In this document: positions 52,500 to 62,758 of the stretch, in pieces
Position numbering within the stretch: position 1 is the first letter of the stretch
Layout of the letters: every line of letters begins with the position of its first letter
Assembly (NCBI RefSeq): GCF_019931215.1
Contig: NZ_JAIOUB010000001.1
Coordinates: 961,955 to 1,025,954 of the forward strand
Source of the DNA: Alcanivorax limicola
GTDB taxonomy: Bacteria; Pseudomonadota; Gammaproteobacteria; Pseudomonadales; Alcanivoracaceae
DNA: 64,000 nucleotides
Direction: 5' to 3'
The notes under the pieces: generated by a model
Database searches by the model: none
What the model was told of the DNA's origin: nothing
Seen by the model: the letters and a program-made list of their open reading frames with translations, nothing else
Translations under genes and position numbers: made by a program

Positions 52500-55457
52500 A
52501 TGACTGACACGGCCACCAGGTGGGTCGTGAGCCAGGGAAACAGGCTCTCCACGGGACCGGCATGGCAGAGCCGGCCGGGTCGGTCGTTGTGCCTGGCCCT
52601 GCCAGCGATGCTGCTGTTGATGCTGTGCGCCTTCCCCGTTCAGGGCATGGTGCTCACCGAGGCGCAGCTGGCTTATACGGAAGCGCACTCCCGCAGTACC
52701 TATGTCTGTGCTCCGGAGGAAGACCTGTCGCCGGAAACCGTGCTGGCCCACCCCGACGCCCATACATGGCAGGAGGTCGGGCGGCGTATCCCCAATTTCG
52801 GTTTTACCCGTGACATCTGCTGGTTTCGTTTGCCCTTGCACAACGGGGCGACAGCCGAGCAACGCTGGCTGCTGCAGCTCGGCAGTGCGCTGGTGGGGGA
52901 AGTGGATTTCTATCTGCGTCACCCGGACGGCCGCGTCACCGACACAGCACGTGCCGGCCACGCATTGCGTTATGACGTGCGCCCTTACCCGTATCAGCTT
53001 CCCACCTTTCCGATCACGCTTGCCCCGGGTGAGCAGGCCGAAGCGTTCCTGCGGATCAGCACGACCTACAGCATGCAGGCACCCATCGCGGTCCTGGAAC
53101 GCACGGAGATGGAACGCCGGGCGCAGAACACGTTGCTACTGCAAGGGCTGTTCTTCGGCAGCATGCTGGTGATGATTCTCTACAACCTGTTTCTGTATAT
53201 CTCGATTCGGGAAAAAGCCTATCTGCTGTACGTCGCCTGGTCGTTCACCATCACCCTGTTTCTGGCTGTCCTGCACGGCTTTGCCCAACGCTTCCTGTGG
53301 CCAGGGATGCCATTGCTGAGTACCTACGGCACCCCGTATCTGCTGCCGATGATTGTGATATTACCGCCACTGTTCACGATACACTTTCTTGATTTGCCAC
53401 GGCGGGCACCGCTGCTGCATCGGGTGCTACGCTTCCATGTTCGCCTCGGTATCGCTTTGCTATTGCTGACGCCTTTCGTCGGGCGAGACATCATCATTCC
53501 CCTGTCGGTGCTTGCCATTCTGGCCATGGACGTGGCCATTCTGGTGGTGGGCGTCCTGCGCACGCGAGCAGGCGACCCCGATGCCCGCATATTCACCTTC
53601 GCCTGGACCTGTTTTATCCTCGGCACCGCCACCATGGCGATCAGCAAGCTGGGCTGGGTGCCGCGCAACAATTTCACCGAGTATCTGATCCAGGCAGGTG
53701 TCTTTATCGAGGTCGTCCTGCTGTCGTTCGCGCTGGCCTATCGCATCAACCGGCTCAAGACCGAGCATTCAGGCGCGGCGCACGAACGCGCGCTTGCGGA
53801 AATGGAGGTGTTCAAGGCCGGTGCACGCAACCACGCCAAGAGCGAGTTCCTGGCCACCATGAGCCATGAAATACGCACACCAATGAACGGTGTGCTCGGC
53901 ATGACAGATCTGCTGAAACGCACATCCTTGAGCAACCAGCAGTCGCAGTATGTGGATACCATTCATGAAGCCACCCGCTCCTTGCTTACCGTCATCAACG
54001 ACATACTGGATTACTCGCGCATCGAAGCTGGCAAGCTCGAGCTGGAGGAGGTGGAAGTCCGCATTGAAGATCTGGTGGATGACTGCGTGTCGCTGTTCGC
54101 CCTGCACTCTGCGGAGCGCAATATTCCTGTGTACACCTACCTCGACAGTCGTGTCCCGGCCATCATTCATACCGACCCGGTACGGGTAAAACAGATCATT
54201 ACCAACCTGCTCAGCAATGCCTTCAAGTTTACCGAGCACGGCCAGATTGCCCTGCATGTTGCGTTACGTCAGCCGCCGGACGCCAACGGACGTTGTCTGC
54301 TGCAATTCGAAGTCTCTGACACCGGCAGCGGCCTCAACGATGCGCAGCAACGCATGCTGTTCCGTGATTTCAGCACCCCGAATACCGTACCGTCACCGCG
54401 CCGGCGCGGTGCCGGGCTTGGCCTGACCATCAGCCAGCGACTGTGTCAGCTGCTGGGCGGCGAGATCGGCGTCAACAGCTCCCCCGGCCGGGGGGCGACT
54501 TTCTGGTTCACCGTACAGAGTCGCTGTGCCACTGCGCCCACCGCTGTCCCGGCATTGCTGCGCAAGCGTTTGCTGGTGGTCGATCCCGAGCCGCCGTTCT
54601 GTCTCAGCGTGTCGCAGATGGCAGCGCGCTGGGGCATGGAAGTGGAAGACTGTCGCGACGTAGCCAGCGCCAACGAGCGCTTGAGACGCGCAGCTGCCCA
54701 TCAGCCCTTCGATGCCATACTGATCAATCGTCGTTTGCGCGATGATCTCGCACAGCTGTCTCCGGAAACACGCCCACGCATTCTGCTTCTGGCTGGCGTT
54801 GCGGGCGACGCCGCAGGTGATGATCTGCCCCTGGACGCGCCGCTGATTGACACACCCATTCGCGCAAAAGCCCTGCGTGAAATGCTCACCCGGCAGATCG
54901 CCGGGCCATCTCGGAATCCGGCACCAGGGGCCAACGCTACAAGCCGTGCGCAAAGGCGTGCCGCCGAGCAGGACGAGTTGAGCCAGCTCAACGTACTGGT
55001 CGCCGAAGACAACGCCGTCAATCAGCTGGTGATCGACAGCATTCTCAAGACCGCCGGCATCCGCGCCACGCTGGTCGGTAACGGCCGGGAGGCGCTGGCG
55101 GCTTTCGAGAACAGCCGCCGTCACTGGCATATCGTATTCATGGATTGCGAAATGCCGATCATGGACGGCTATGAGGCAACCCGGGCCATTCGTGCACTGG
55201 AACAAGAGGACCCGCGACGCGGCGCGCAACCCGGCAAGCAAGCTGGCACACAATCGGGCCCTCAACCGAGCTCTCAATCAGGAGAGGAGCGCCGCAGCTG
55301 GATCATCGCACTGAGCGCCCATGCCTCCGGCGACCATATCCAGCAAGCCCGGGACGCCGGCGTCGACGACTATCTGAGCAAACCGGTCTCCCGAGACCAG
55401 GTCATTGATGCGATCCTGCGCTCGACCCGCCGCCAGAGCACTGCCGGGCCCGCCTGA
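52500..55457 (+). CDS. Hybrid sensor kinase with 7TMR-DISM input, no HPt
   Basis: 985 residues. Signal peptide; extracellular 7TMR-DISMED2 domain (about 40-190) with FTRDICWFRLPLHN; seven TM helices (about 200-410); HisKA with His456 in [12 protein letters not shown]; HATPase_c (NAFKFTEHG; GAGLGLTIS). The first receiver-like domain is decayed: Asn replaces the phosphoacceptor Asp (AILINRRL) and no Lys-Pro is found. The final receiver is intact (Asp in IVFMDCEMPIMDG; LSKPV) but carries a G/Q/S-rich insertion of about 30 residues. Like the kinase at 31579 it lacks HPt. The 7TMR-DISM class senses carbohydrates or other small ligands in some relatives. Start could also be 52491. Confidence 0.92.
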   Translation: MTDTATRWVVSQGNRLSTGPAWQSRPGRSLCLALPAMLLLMLCAFPVQGMVLTEAQLAYTEAHSRSTYVCAPEEDLSPETVLAHPDAHTWQEVGRRIPNFGFTRDICWFRLPLHNGATAEQRWLLQLGSALVGEVDFYLRHPDGRVTDTARAGHALRYDVRPYPYQLPTFPITLAPGEQAEAFLRISTTYSMQAPIAVLERTEMERRAQNTLLLQGLFFGSMLVMILYNLFLYISIREKAYLLYVAWSFTITLFLAVLHGFAQRFLWPGMPLLSTYGTPYLLPMIVILPPLFTIHFLDLPRRAPLLHRVLRFHVRLGIALLLLTPFVGRDIIIPLSVLAILAMDVAILVVGVLRTRAGDPDARIFTFAWTCFILGTATMAISKLGWVPRNNFTEYLIQAGVFIEVVLLSFALAYRINRLKTEHSGAAHERALAEMEVFKAGARNHAKSEFLATMSHEIRTPMNGVLGMTDLLKRTSLSNQQSQYVDTIHEATRSLLTVINDILDYSRIEAGKLELEEVEVRIEDLVDDCVSLFALHSAERNIPVYTYLDSRVPAIIHTDPVRVKQIITNLLSNAFKFTEHGQIALHVALRQPPDANGRCLLQFEVSDTGSGLNDAQQRMLFRDFSTPNTVPSPRRRGAGLGLTISQRLCQLLGGEIGVNSSPGRGATFWFTVQSRCATAPTAVPALLRKRLLVVDPEPPFCLSVSQMAARWGMEVEDCRDVASANERLRRAAAHQPFDAILINRRLRDDLAQLSPETRPRILLLAGVAGDAAGDDLPLDAPLIDTPIRAKALREMLTRQIAGPSRNPAPGANATSRAQRRAAEQDELSQLNVLVAEDNAVNQLVIDSILKTAGIRATLVGNGREALAAFENSRRHWHIVFMDCEMPIMDGYEATRAIRALEQEDPRRGAQPGKQAGTQSGPQPSSQSGEERRSWIIALSAHASGDHIQQARDAGVDDYLSKPVSRDQVIDAILRSTRRQSTAGPA

Positions 55458-55565
55458 ACCAACCTGGCCGCCATCCTGATTGCCCGCCGATGCAGGCGGG
55501 TGGCACCACCGGCGCTTGACCCTTATCATTGGGCGCCCATCTCCAGCCTACGGATTCGCCGCACC

Positions 55566-57620
55566 ATGACCGACGCGCCACGCAAGATTCTGGTGACCAG
55601 TGCCCTGCCCTACGCCAATGGCTCCATTCATCTGGGCCATATGCTTGAGCATATCCAGACCGATATCTGGGTGCGCTTCCAGAAGATGCGCGGCGAGCAC
55701 TGCATCTACGTCTGCGCGGACGACGCCCATGGCACGGCCATCATGCTCAAGGCGGAAGAGACCGGTATCACCCCGGAAGAGCAGATTGCCCGGGTACAGG
55801 CAGAGCATGAGCGTGATTTTCATGGCTTTCTCATCCGCTACGATCACTATCACAGCACCCACAGCCCCGAAAACCGGGTGCTGGCCGAGCAGGTCTACAC
55901 CCTGAACCGGGATGCCGGCTACATTCTTGAAAAAGAAATCACCCAGCTGTATGACCCGGTCAAGGGCATGTTTCTGGCGGACCGCTTTGTGCGCGGCACC
56001 TGCCCCAAATGCGGCGCAGAAGACCAGTACGGCGACAACTGCGAGGTGTGCAGCGCCACCTATACCCCGGCGGAATTGATCAAGCCTTACTCCACCATCA
56101 GCGGCGCGACGCCGGAAGAACGGCAGACGACGCAGCTGTTTTTCGATCTGCCGCGCTTCGAGAACATGCTGCGCGAGTGGCTCGACAGCGACGCCCTGCA
56201 ACCCAGCGTGGCCAACAAGCTGCGCGAATGGGTGGACGCCGGCCTTCAGCCCTGGGACATCAGCCGCGAAGCCCCCTACTTCGGTTTCGAGATTCCCGGC
56301 TGGCCGGGCAAGTACTTTTACGTCTGGATGGACGCGCCGGTGGGCTACATGGCCAGCTTCCGTCATTACTGCGACAAGCACGGGCTGGACTTCGACGAGT
56401 ACTGGCGCGAAGGCAGCACCACCGAGCTGCATCACTTTATCGGCAAGGACATCGTCAATTTCCATGGCCTGTTCTGGCCTGCCATGCTCGAAGGCGCCGG
56501 GTTGCGCAAACCTACGGCGCTGCATGTGCACGGTTTCGTCACCGTCAACGGCGCCAAGATGTCAAAGTCCCGCGGGACCTTCATCAAGGCCAGCACCTAT
56601 CTGGAACATCTGGACCCGGAATACCTGCGTTATTATTTCGCCGCCAAACTGGGCAAGGGCGTGGATGATTTCGATCTGAACCTGGAAGACTTCGTATTGC
56701 GGGTCAATGCGGATCTGGTCGGCAAGGTCGTCAATATCGCCAGCCGCACCGGCAACTTCGTGCACAAGTTCGGCGGGCGCCTGCCTGCGGAGCTGGATAA
56801 CGAAGCGCTGGTGCGCGAGGTGCAGGCCGCTGCCCCGCGTATCGCCGCCTTGTATGAAGCGCGGGAGTTCGGCAAGGCCATCCGCGACATCATGATGCTC
56901 GCCGACCAGGCCAACCAGTACATCAACGACCAGGCGCCCTGGAAGCTCGCCAAGGAAGACGGCAACGAAGCGAAGGTGCTGGCCGTCTGCGCCAGCGCGC
57001 TGAACGTGTTCCGCCTGCTGGTGCTGTACCTGAAACCGGTCATGCCAGCGCTGGCGGAAAAGACCGAAGCGTTTTTGCGTATCCCACCGCTGAGCTGGCG
57101 CGATGCTGACACCCTGCTCCGGGATCATGAGATCGAGCGCTTCAGCGCCATGATCAGCCGCGTCGACAACAAGCAGGTGGATGCCATGCTGGCCGCCTCG
57201 AAGGACACCACCGCAGCGGCTGAGCCGCCTGCGCCGGCAAAGAAAGCCAAAAAAACCCCGGCCCAGAATACGGCCGTTACGGATAGCACCCCGGATACCA
57301 TCAGCATCGACGACTTCCTGCGCGTCAAATTGCGGGTGGCACGCATCGTCAAGGCGGCCCATGTGGACGGGGCTGACAAGCTGCTCCAGCTGACACTGGA
57401 TCTGGGCGATGAAACCCGCAATGTCTTCGCTGGCATCAAGGCCCGTTACGCGCCGGAAGACATCGAAGGCCGCCTGACCGTGGTGGTCGCCAATCTGGCC
57501 CCGCGCAAGATGAAATTCGGCATGTCGGAAGGCATGGTGCTGGCCGCTGGCCCCGGCGGCGAGGATATCTTCCTGCTGAGCCCGGACAGCGGCGCACAGC
57601 CGGGCATGGAAGTGCGCTAG
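55566..57620 (+). CDS. metG: Methionyl-tRNA synthetase
   Basis: Charges tRNA-Met. 684 residues, full MetG type. HIGH-like motif [13 protein letters not shown], zinc knuckle [22 protein letters not shown] in [12 protein letters not shown], and a C-terminal tRNA-binding OB domain ([29 protein letters not shown]) that also mediates dimers. A linker with Ala/Lys-rich sequence joins the two. Start at [19 protein letters not shown] (55566); longer upstream frame rejected. Confidence 0.98.
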   Translation: MTDAPRKILVTSALPYANGSIHLGHMLEHIQTDIWVRFQKMRGEHCIYVCADDAHGTAIMLKAEETGITPEEQIARVQAEHERDFHGFLIRYDHYHSTHSPENRVLAEQVYTLNRDAGYILEKEITQLYDPVKGMFLADRFVRGTCPKCGAEDQYGDNCEVCSATYTPAELIKPYSTISGATPEERQTTQLFFDLPRFENMLREWLDSDALQPSVANKLREWVDAGLQPWDISREAPYFGFEIPGWPGKYFYVWMDAPVGYMASFRHYCDKHGLDFDEYWREGSTTELHHFIGKDIVNFHGLFWPAMLEGAGLRKPTALHVHGFVTVNGAKMSKSRGTFIKASTYLEHLDPEYLRYYFAAKLGKGVDDFDLNLEDFVLRVNADLVGKVVNIASRTGNFVHKFGGRLPAELDNEALVREVQAAAPRIAALYEAREFGKAIRDIMMLADQANQYINDQAPWKLAKEDGNEAKVLAVCASALNVFRLLVLYLKPVMPALAEKTEAFLRIPPLSWRDADTLLRDHEIERFSAMISRVDNKQVDAMLAASKDTTAAAEPPAPAKKAKKTPAQNTAVTDSTPDTISIDDFLRVKLRVARIVKAAHVDGADKLLQLTLDLGDETRNVFAGIKARYAPEDIEGRLTVVVANLAPRKMKFGMSEGMVLAAGPGGEDIFLLSPDSGAQPGMEVR

Positions 57621-57656
57621 GGTCATACGTTAGAGCCATAAAGGAAAAACGTTGCT

Positions 57657-58715
57657 ATGCACCTGCGCCTGATAGCTGGCCCGAAAGCCCGGGCCCACCT
57701 GCTTGAACACGGCCTGCGACAAGCCGATTTCTCGGTGATGGTCGGCGCCAGCGGCGGCCCCAAGTGGCTCGCCCTGGCAAAGCTGGACCAGTATCTGTTC
57801 GGCGAATTCTTTCGCGACCGCGACGCGCCCCTGCACCTGATCGGCAGCTCCGCCGGCGCATGGCGCTTTACCTGCTTTGCTCGCAAGGACCCGGTCGCCG
57901 CCTCGGCGGCCTTCGCTCACGCCTATCAGGAGATTGCCTACCCGCGCGGTATCAGCGTGGCGGAAGTCACGGAACGCTCGCAAGTGCTGCTGCAAGCCGT
58001 GCTGCCCGACCCGGATGCAGCGCAGGAGGTCCTGGGCAATCCGCACATCAAGCTGAATCTGGTCGTGGCCCGCGCCAAGGGCATCACCACCGCCCGCCAG
58101 CGGGGCTTGCAGGCCGCCAGCCTGGGCGTCACTGCGCTGGCCAACGCGGTACACCGGCGCACCCTCGGGGCCTTCTTCGAGCGGGTTCTGTTCCATGCCG
58201 CCGATGCGCAGCCGCCGTTCTACCACATCAATGATCTGCCCACCCGGCGCGTGCCGCTGGCGGCCGACAATTTGCGCGATGCGGTACTGGCCTCCGGCTC
58301 CATTCCCCTGGTCCTCAGTGGCGTACCGGACATTGCCGGCGCGGGCCCGGGCATTTATTACGACGGCGGCATCACGGATTATCATTTCGACATCCCGTTC
58401 ACCGACGACGGCCTGGTGCTCTATCCGCACTTCTACCCCTACGCCTCCCCCGGCTGGTTCGACAAGAGCCTGAAATGGCGCCGGGCCCGGCCAAAGCACT
58501 ACGAGAACGTGCTCATGGTGTGCCCGTCACCGGCCTGGATCGCTGCCCTGCCCTACGGCAAGATTCCGGATCGCAAGGACTTCGGGCGCATGTCCCACGA
58601 ACAGAAAGTCGCTTACTGGGGCGAGACCATCGCCCGCTCGGAACAACTGGCAGACGAGTTCCACCAGCTGACGATGGATCGGGACCGGCTTGCACACCAC
58701 TTGCGCACCACTTGA
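57657..58715 (+). CDS. Patatin-like phospholipase family protein
   Basis: A 352-residue protein with a patatin-type catalytic centre: GASGGPKWLAL (oxyanion hole variant) at residue 30, nucleophile Ser65 in the GSSAG elbow (IGSSAGAWRF), and Asp in YYDGGITDYHFD. The family differs from the DUF3336 lipase upstream and is annotated only as patatin-like. No signal peptide. It follows metG after 36 bp, likely in the same transcript. Substrate unknown. Confidence 0.87.
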   Translation: MHLRLIAGPKARAHLLEHGLRQADFSVMVGASGGPKWLALAKLDQYLFGEFFRDRDAPLHLIGSSAGAWRFTCFARKDPVAASAAFAHAYQEIAYPRGISVAEVTERSQVLLQAVLPDPDAAQEVLGNPHIKLNLVVARAKGITTARQRGLQAASLGVTALANAVHRRTLGAFFERVLFHAADAQPPFYHINDLPTRRVPLAADNLRDAVLASGSIPLVLSGVPDIAGAGPGIYYDGGITDYHFDIPFTDDGLVLYPHFYPYASPGWFDKSLKWRRARPKHYENVLMVCPSPAWIAALPYGKIPDRKDFGRMSHEQKVAYWGETIARSEQLADEFHQLTMDRDRLAHHLRTT

Positions 58716-58845
58716 GTGCACAAAAAGCCATAAACGATCAATAAATAAACGAACAGCAGCGCAATCTGGCCCTATCCCTTGTGAATCAGCCTGTTGCCCC
58801 CACATTGCCACTGATTCATTGTGTTCGTCCGGCGTGCGCCGAGCG

Positions 58846-58911
58846 ATAAGCAGCGCCTATTACGGCCATACCTGCAATGCATTAAACAGATGGCCGACAG
58901 GACGCTATGAT
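58846..58911 (+). promoter_or_regulatory. OxyR-like site and ahpC promoter
   Basis: Two OxyR half-sites of ATAG-type pattern, ATAAGCAGCGCCTAT (58846-58860) and ATACCTGCAATGCAT (58868-58882), are separated by exactly 7 bp as in the OxyR consensus. The -35 box TAAACA (58883-58888) adjoins the site and TATGAT (58906-58911) follows at 17 bp: the standard layout for OxyR activation. Several consensus bases are missing, so the match is partial. Confidence 0.6.
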
Positions 58912-58948
58912 CACCACCAGTCAAACAGCAACCCCGAAGGAGTATTCA

Positions 58949-59512
58949 ATGTCGCTGATCAATACCGAAGTCCAGCCGTTCAAAGCCACTGCATTCAAAA
59001 ACGGCGAATTCATCGAAGTGTCTGACGCCGATCTGAAAGGCAAGTGGTCCGTGGTGTTCTTCTACCCGGCCGACTTCACATTCGTATGCCCGACCGAACT
59101 GGAAGATCTGGCCGAGCAGTACGACGAATTCCAGAAGCTGGGTGTGGAAGTCTACGGCGTGTCCACCGACACCCACTTCGCCCACAAAGCCTGGCACGAC
59201 ACCTCTGATGCGATCAGCAAAGTGCAGTACGCGCTGATCGGCGATCCGACACACGTCCTGTCCCGCAACTTCGACGTCCTGATCGAAGCTGACGGCATCG
59301 CCGAACGCGGCACCTTCGTCATCAACCCGGATGGCCACATCAAGATTGCCGAACTGCACGACGGCGGCATTGGCCGCGACGCAACCGAGCTGCTGCGCAA
59401 AGTGCGCGCTGCCCTGTACGTTGCCGCCCATCCCGGCGAAGTCTGCCCGGCCAAGTGGAAAGAAGGCGAGAAAACCCTGAAGCCCTCTCTGGATCTTGTT
59501 GGCAAGATCTGA
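58949..59512 (+). CDS. ahpC: Alkyl hydroperoxide reductase subunit C
   Basis: Typical 2-Cys peroxiredoxin that reduces H2O2 and organic hydroperoxides. 187 residues. Peroxidatic Cys47 in DFTFVCPTE; resolving Cys166 in [10 protein letters not shown]; the GGIG and C-terminal helix of the sensitive eukaryote-like class are in part present (GGIG at 139). AAGGAG lies 7 nt upstream of the ATG. It is reduced by AhpF, encoded next. An OxyR-like site and promoter lie directly upstream. Confidence 0.98.
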   Translation: MSLINTEVQPFKATAFKNGEFIEVSDADLKGKWSVVFFYPADFTFVCPTELEDLAEQYDEFQKLGVEVYGVSTDTHFAHKAWHDTSDAISKVQYALIGDPTHVLSRNFDVLIEADGIAERGTFVINPDGHIKIAELHDGGIGRDATELLRKVRAALYVAAHPGEVCPAKWKEGEKTLKPSLDLVGKI

Positions 59513-59526
59513 GTCGGTTGACCAGA

Positions 59527-59552
59527 CGCGCTGACGCAATCGCGTCAGCGCG
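59527..59552 (+). repeat. Intercistronic 11-bp hairpin between ahpC and ahpF
   Basis: CGCGCTGACGC and GCGTCAGCGCG with loop AATC, 15 bp after the ahpC stop. There is no T run, so it is better read as a 3'-end stabiliser or partial terminator that would give more AhpC than AhpF. Confidence 0.65.
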
Positions 59553-59700
59553 GTGAAAAATTCGCCCGGGTCGGCCTTACCCCTCGCAGTAGCCCTGCCG
59601 CCACAAGCAGCACGGCTGTTCCCTGCGACGGCTTCCCCGGGCGTTGCTGTATCTGAAATACACTTAACTGCTTTTGACCCTGATGGTGGAGACCCCTCAC

Positions 59701-61251
59701 ATGCTGGACGCGGATCTTAAAACACAGTTGCACGCTTACATGGAGCGCCTCGTTTCGCCGCTGGAAATCGTCGCAACACTCGACGACGGCGAGAAATCCC
59801 GAGAGCTGCTCGGCCTGCTGCAGGATATCGAACCGATGTCCGACAAGATCACGTTGCGCACCGACGGCAGCGACCAACGTGTACCGTCCTTCGCCCTGAA
59901 CCGTCCCGGCGAAGACACCGGCGTGGTGTTCGCGGGCATCCCCATGGGGCACGAATTCACCTCCCTGGTACTGGCACTGCTGCAGGTCGGCGGCTACCCG
60001 CCGAAAGTCAGCGACGATGTCATTGCACAGATCAAGGGCATTGAAGGCGACTTCAGCTTTGAAACCTACTTCTCCCTGTCCTGCCAGAACTGCCCGGACG
60101 TCGTCCAGGCACTGAACCTGATGGCGGTACTGAACCCGAACATCCGCCACATTGCCATCGACGGCGCCCTGTTCCAGGAAGAAGTCGACAAACGTCAGGT
60201 CATGGCCGTGCCCAGCGTCTACCTGAACGGCGAACATTTCGGTCAGGGCCGCATGAGCATCGAAGAAATTGTCGGCAAGATTGATACCGGCGCCGCCAAA
60301 CGCGAAGCGGAAAAGCTCAACGCCAAAGACACCTTCGACGTGCTGGTTGTCGGTGGCGGCCCCGCCGGCGCGGCGTCGGCCATCTACGCCGCCCGCAAAG
60401 GCATCAATACCGGCGTCGCCGCAGAACGCTTCGGCGGCCAGGTGCTGGACACCAACTCCATCGAGAACTTCATTTCCGTGCAGGAAACGGATGGCCCGCA
60501 CCTGGCCGTGGCACTCGAGGAACACGTCAAAAGCTACGACGTGGACATCATGAACCTGCAACGCGCCAACAAACTGATCCCCGGCGAAAACGGCGCGCCC
60601 CATGAAGTTCAATTTGCTTCCGGCGCCAGCCTGAAAACCAAGACACTGATCCTCGCCACCGGCGCTCGCTGGCGCGAAGTGAACGTGCCCGGCGAGAAAG
60701 AATACAAAGGCAAAGGCGTCGCCTACTGCCCGCACTGCGACGGCCCGCTCTTCAAGGGCAAGCATGTTGCCGTCATCGGCGGTGGCAACTCCGGCGTGGA
60801 AGCGGCGATTGACCTCGCCGGCCTGGTCAAGCACGTCACGCTGCTGGAATTCGACGACAAGCTGCGCGCCGATGCCGTGTTGCAGAAAAAGCTGCACAGC
60901 CTGCCCAACGTGACGGTGCACGTCAGCGCGCAAACCACGGAGATCACCGGTGATGGCCAGAAGGTCAACGGTCTGGTCTACAAGGATCGCAACAGCGGTG
61001 AGGCGCACACGGTGGAACTCGCTGGCGTCTTCGTGCAGATCGGTCTGGTACCGAACACGGAATGGCTGACTGGCACGGTGGAGTTGTCACGTCACGGTGA
61101 GATCATCATCGATGATCGCAACGCAACATCCATCCCCGGCGTGTTCGCTGCTGGGGACGTCACCACGGTGCCCTACAAGCAGATCGTGATCGCTGTCGGC
61201 GAAGGGTCTAAAGCTGCGTTGAGCGCCTTTGACTACATTATTCGAAGCTGA
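59701..61251 (+). CDS. ahpF: Alkyl hydroperoxide reductase subunit F
   Basis: Flavoprotein that takes electrons from NADH and reduces AhpC. 516 residues. N-terminal double thioredoxin-like domain with redox CxxC in [13 protein letters not shown]-binding [19 protein letters not shown]; second CxxC in YCPHCDG; NADH-binding [30 protein letters not shown] near the end. Start at [10 protein letters not shown] (59701) with GGAG 9 nt upstream. Followed by a strong terminator. Confidence 0.98.
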   Translation: MLDADLKTQLHAYMERLVSPLEIVATLDDGEKSRELLGLLQDIEPMSDKITLRTDGSDQRVPSFALNRPGEDTGVVFAGIPMGHEFTSLVLALLQVGGYPPKVSDDVIAQIKGIEGDFSFETYFSLSCQNCPDVVQALNLMAVLNPNIRHIAIDGALFQEEVDKRQVMAVPSVYLNGEHFGQGRMSIEEIVGKIDTGAAKREAEKLNAKDTFDVLVVGGGPAGAASAIYAARKGINTGVAAERFGGQVLDTNSIENFISVQETDGPHLAVALEEHVKSYDVDIMNLQRANKLIPGENGAPHEVQFASGASLKTKTLILATGARWREVNVPGEKEYKGKGVAYCPHCDGPLFKGKHVAVIGGGNSGVEAAIDLAGLVKHVTLLEFDDKLRADAVLQKKLHSLPNVTVHVSAQTTEITGDGQKVNGLVYKDRNSGEAHTVELAGVFVQIGLVPNTEWLTGTVELSRHGEIIIDDRNATSIPGVFAAGDVTTVPYKQIVIAVGEGSKAALSAFDYIIRS

Positions 61252-61302
61252 TCTGGCGGATTGCCTGATGGATTGACGAGCCGTAGAGCTCATTGTGGAA
61301 AG

Positions 61303-61341
61303 CCGGGAAGCGCTCAGTTGTAGTGCTTTCCGGTTTTTTTT
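61303..61341 (+). terminator. Terminator of the ahpCF transcript
   Basis: A 12-bp stem (61303-61314 with 61322-61333; two G-U pairs; loop CAGTTGT) followed by eight T, 52 bp after the ahpF stop. Confidence 0.9.
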
Positions 61342-61684
61342 GTCTGGTGGTTGTGGCCCTCGGGAGGCGGGTACAGTTTTTCAGGACCCGCCGTAAATAC
61401 GTCCCTGTAGGCTTGTGTTCCTCCAGAAAGTTGCTATAACCACCGTGCGTTGAATCTACTGCCAGCGTTGAGCCGGGGTATGCCCTGAAGGGACCTCTTT
61501 GGCCAGGGGTGAGGCAAGCGTTTTGCAAAGCACGGCTTTGCGCGCAGCCGAACGCACGCCATCTGTGATGGTGGGCCGGTCCCGAAGGGGCCAAAGCGCG
61601 AGCGACCAGGGACGGCTTGAGCGGTCCCGGAAGGGCATACCCCGGCTCAACGCGTACTCGATGGAGGGTGACCAGCCCGCTGAA
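61341..61684 (-). repeat. Dispersed double-hairpin element, copy 3 (reversed, truncated)
   Basis: Reverse-oriented copy. The left hairpin is complete (21-bp stem, 61465-61485 with 61633-61653) and has the long insert of copy 2, including the CGCCATC-type and GCAAAGC-type sub-hairpins. The right hairpin has lost one arm: only one (61355-61387) and the adjoining loop remain, so it cannot fold. The linker (TCAACTTTCTGGAGGAAC-like) is shortened. It lies between convergent ahpF and idi, directly behind the ahpF terminator. Confidence 0.9.
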
Positions 61685-61714
61685 AGGAACCATCTGCCAA
61701 CCGCCACTCAACCG

Positions 61715-62263
61715 TCAGCGATCCATGTGTCGCAACAACGCCGGTAATACCTCATGCAACCAGGGCGCATACCGTTGCGGTTGTGCCTGCATGTCGTGCT
61801 GCAGAGTGGCCAACGAGATGAACTGCCAGGCATCCGCCTCCGCAGGGTCCGGCACAGGATCCTGATCGCACTGGCCGACAAAGACATGCAGATACTCATG
61901 CTCTTCCAGGCCATCGCTCACCGGCACTCGGTAGATCATGCTGAACAGCGCCCGTAACGGCACCGACAACCCCATCTCCTCTCGCAACCGCCGACTGGCA
62001 GCAGTCGCCACACGCTCCCCCGGCACCGGATGACTGCAGCAGGTATTGGCCCATTGGCCGCCGCAGTGGTACTTGCCCGGTGCGCGGCGTTGTATCAGCA
62101 GCTCGCCCGCCTGATTGAAAAGATAAACCGAAATGGCCCGGTGCAACTGACCGCTTTCATGCGCGGCCAGTTTGGCCATGGTGCCCACAGCGCGATCATC
62201 GGCATCCACCAGAATGACGTCTGTGTGATCCAACTCAGAAGGTGAGGCGGGAACTTGTGGCAT
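61715..62263 (-). CDS. idi: Isopentenyl-diphosphate isomerase, type I
   Basis: Nudix-fold isomerase that interconverts IPP and DMAPP for isoprenoid synthesis. 182 residues, normal. Active-site Cys in GGQWANTCCSHP and catalytic Glu in EEHEYLHVFVG; nudix helix ASRRLREEMGL. Start at MPQVPASPSELDH (62263). It is alone, with no isoprenoid gene adjacent. With the DXP pathway expected in this group, idi is not essential. Confidence 0.95.
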   Translation of the reverse strand: MPQVPASPSELDHTDVILVDADDRAVGTMAKLAAHESGQLHRAISVYLFNQAGELLIQRRAPGKYHCGGQWANTCCSHPVPGERVATAASRRLREEMGLSVPLRALFSMIYRVPVSDGLEEHEYLHVFVGQCDQDPVPDPAEADAWQFISLATLQHDMQAQPQRYAPWLHEVLPALLRHMDR

Positions 62264-62355
62264 AGAGGCAGACCAGAATGCGTTAACGTACGGCAATCGC
62301 TACGGACGCCGTGCTGATGCGGTAGCATAGCAGCACGTTGCTGAAGGAGACACCC

Positions 62356-62751
62356 GTGACCCTGACCACCCCTGCCCTCTTGTTCCCGGCTATTTCACTG
62401 TTGCTGCTGGCCTATACCAATCGCTTTCTGACGCTGGCCCAGCTGATTCGCAAGCTGGCCGACGAGGAGCGCAGCCAGCACCATGAGATCAAGACCCGGC
62501 AGATTCATCTGCTGCGTCAGCGCATTGGCCTGACCAAGACCATGCAGGTAGCGGGGGTGCTCAGCTTCCTGTTGTGCACCCTGTCCATGTTCGCGCTGTT
62601 TCTGCAGCTGGCGCTGGTGGGCATGGTGTTGTTTGGTGCCAGTCTGTTGAGCCTGTCGCTGTCGCTGGTGTATTCCCTGTGGGAAGTCACCATCTCGACC
62701 AATGCCCTGAACGTGCAGTTGCAGGACATCGAGGACAATGCGGGTCGCTGA
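62356..62751 (+). CDS. DUF2721 membrane protein
   Basis: A 131-residue protein with an N-terminal helix (LLFPAISLLLLAYTNRFL), a charged cytosolic loop (LADEERSQHHEIKTRQIHLLRQRI) and two C-terminal helices: the DUF2721 layout. Function unknown. The GTG at 62356 has AAGGAG 7 nt upstream, preferred over a TTG six codons earlier. Confidence 0.85.
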   Translation: MTLTTPALLFPAISLLLLAYTNRFLTLAQLIRKLADEERSQHHEIKTRQIHLLRQRIGLTKTMQVAGVLSFLLCTLSMFALFLQLALVGMVLFGASLLSLSLSLVYSLWEVTISTNALNVQLQDIEDNAGR

Positions 62752-62758
62752 ACGCCAG

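Noticed and set aside
55502-55530. Sigma-54-like sequence (TGGCAC with GC at -12) upstream of metG
   Set aside because: The -12 element is GCGC rather than TTGC and metG is a housekeeping gene; likely chance.
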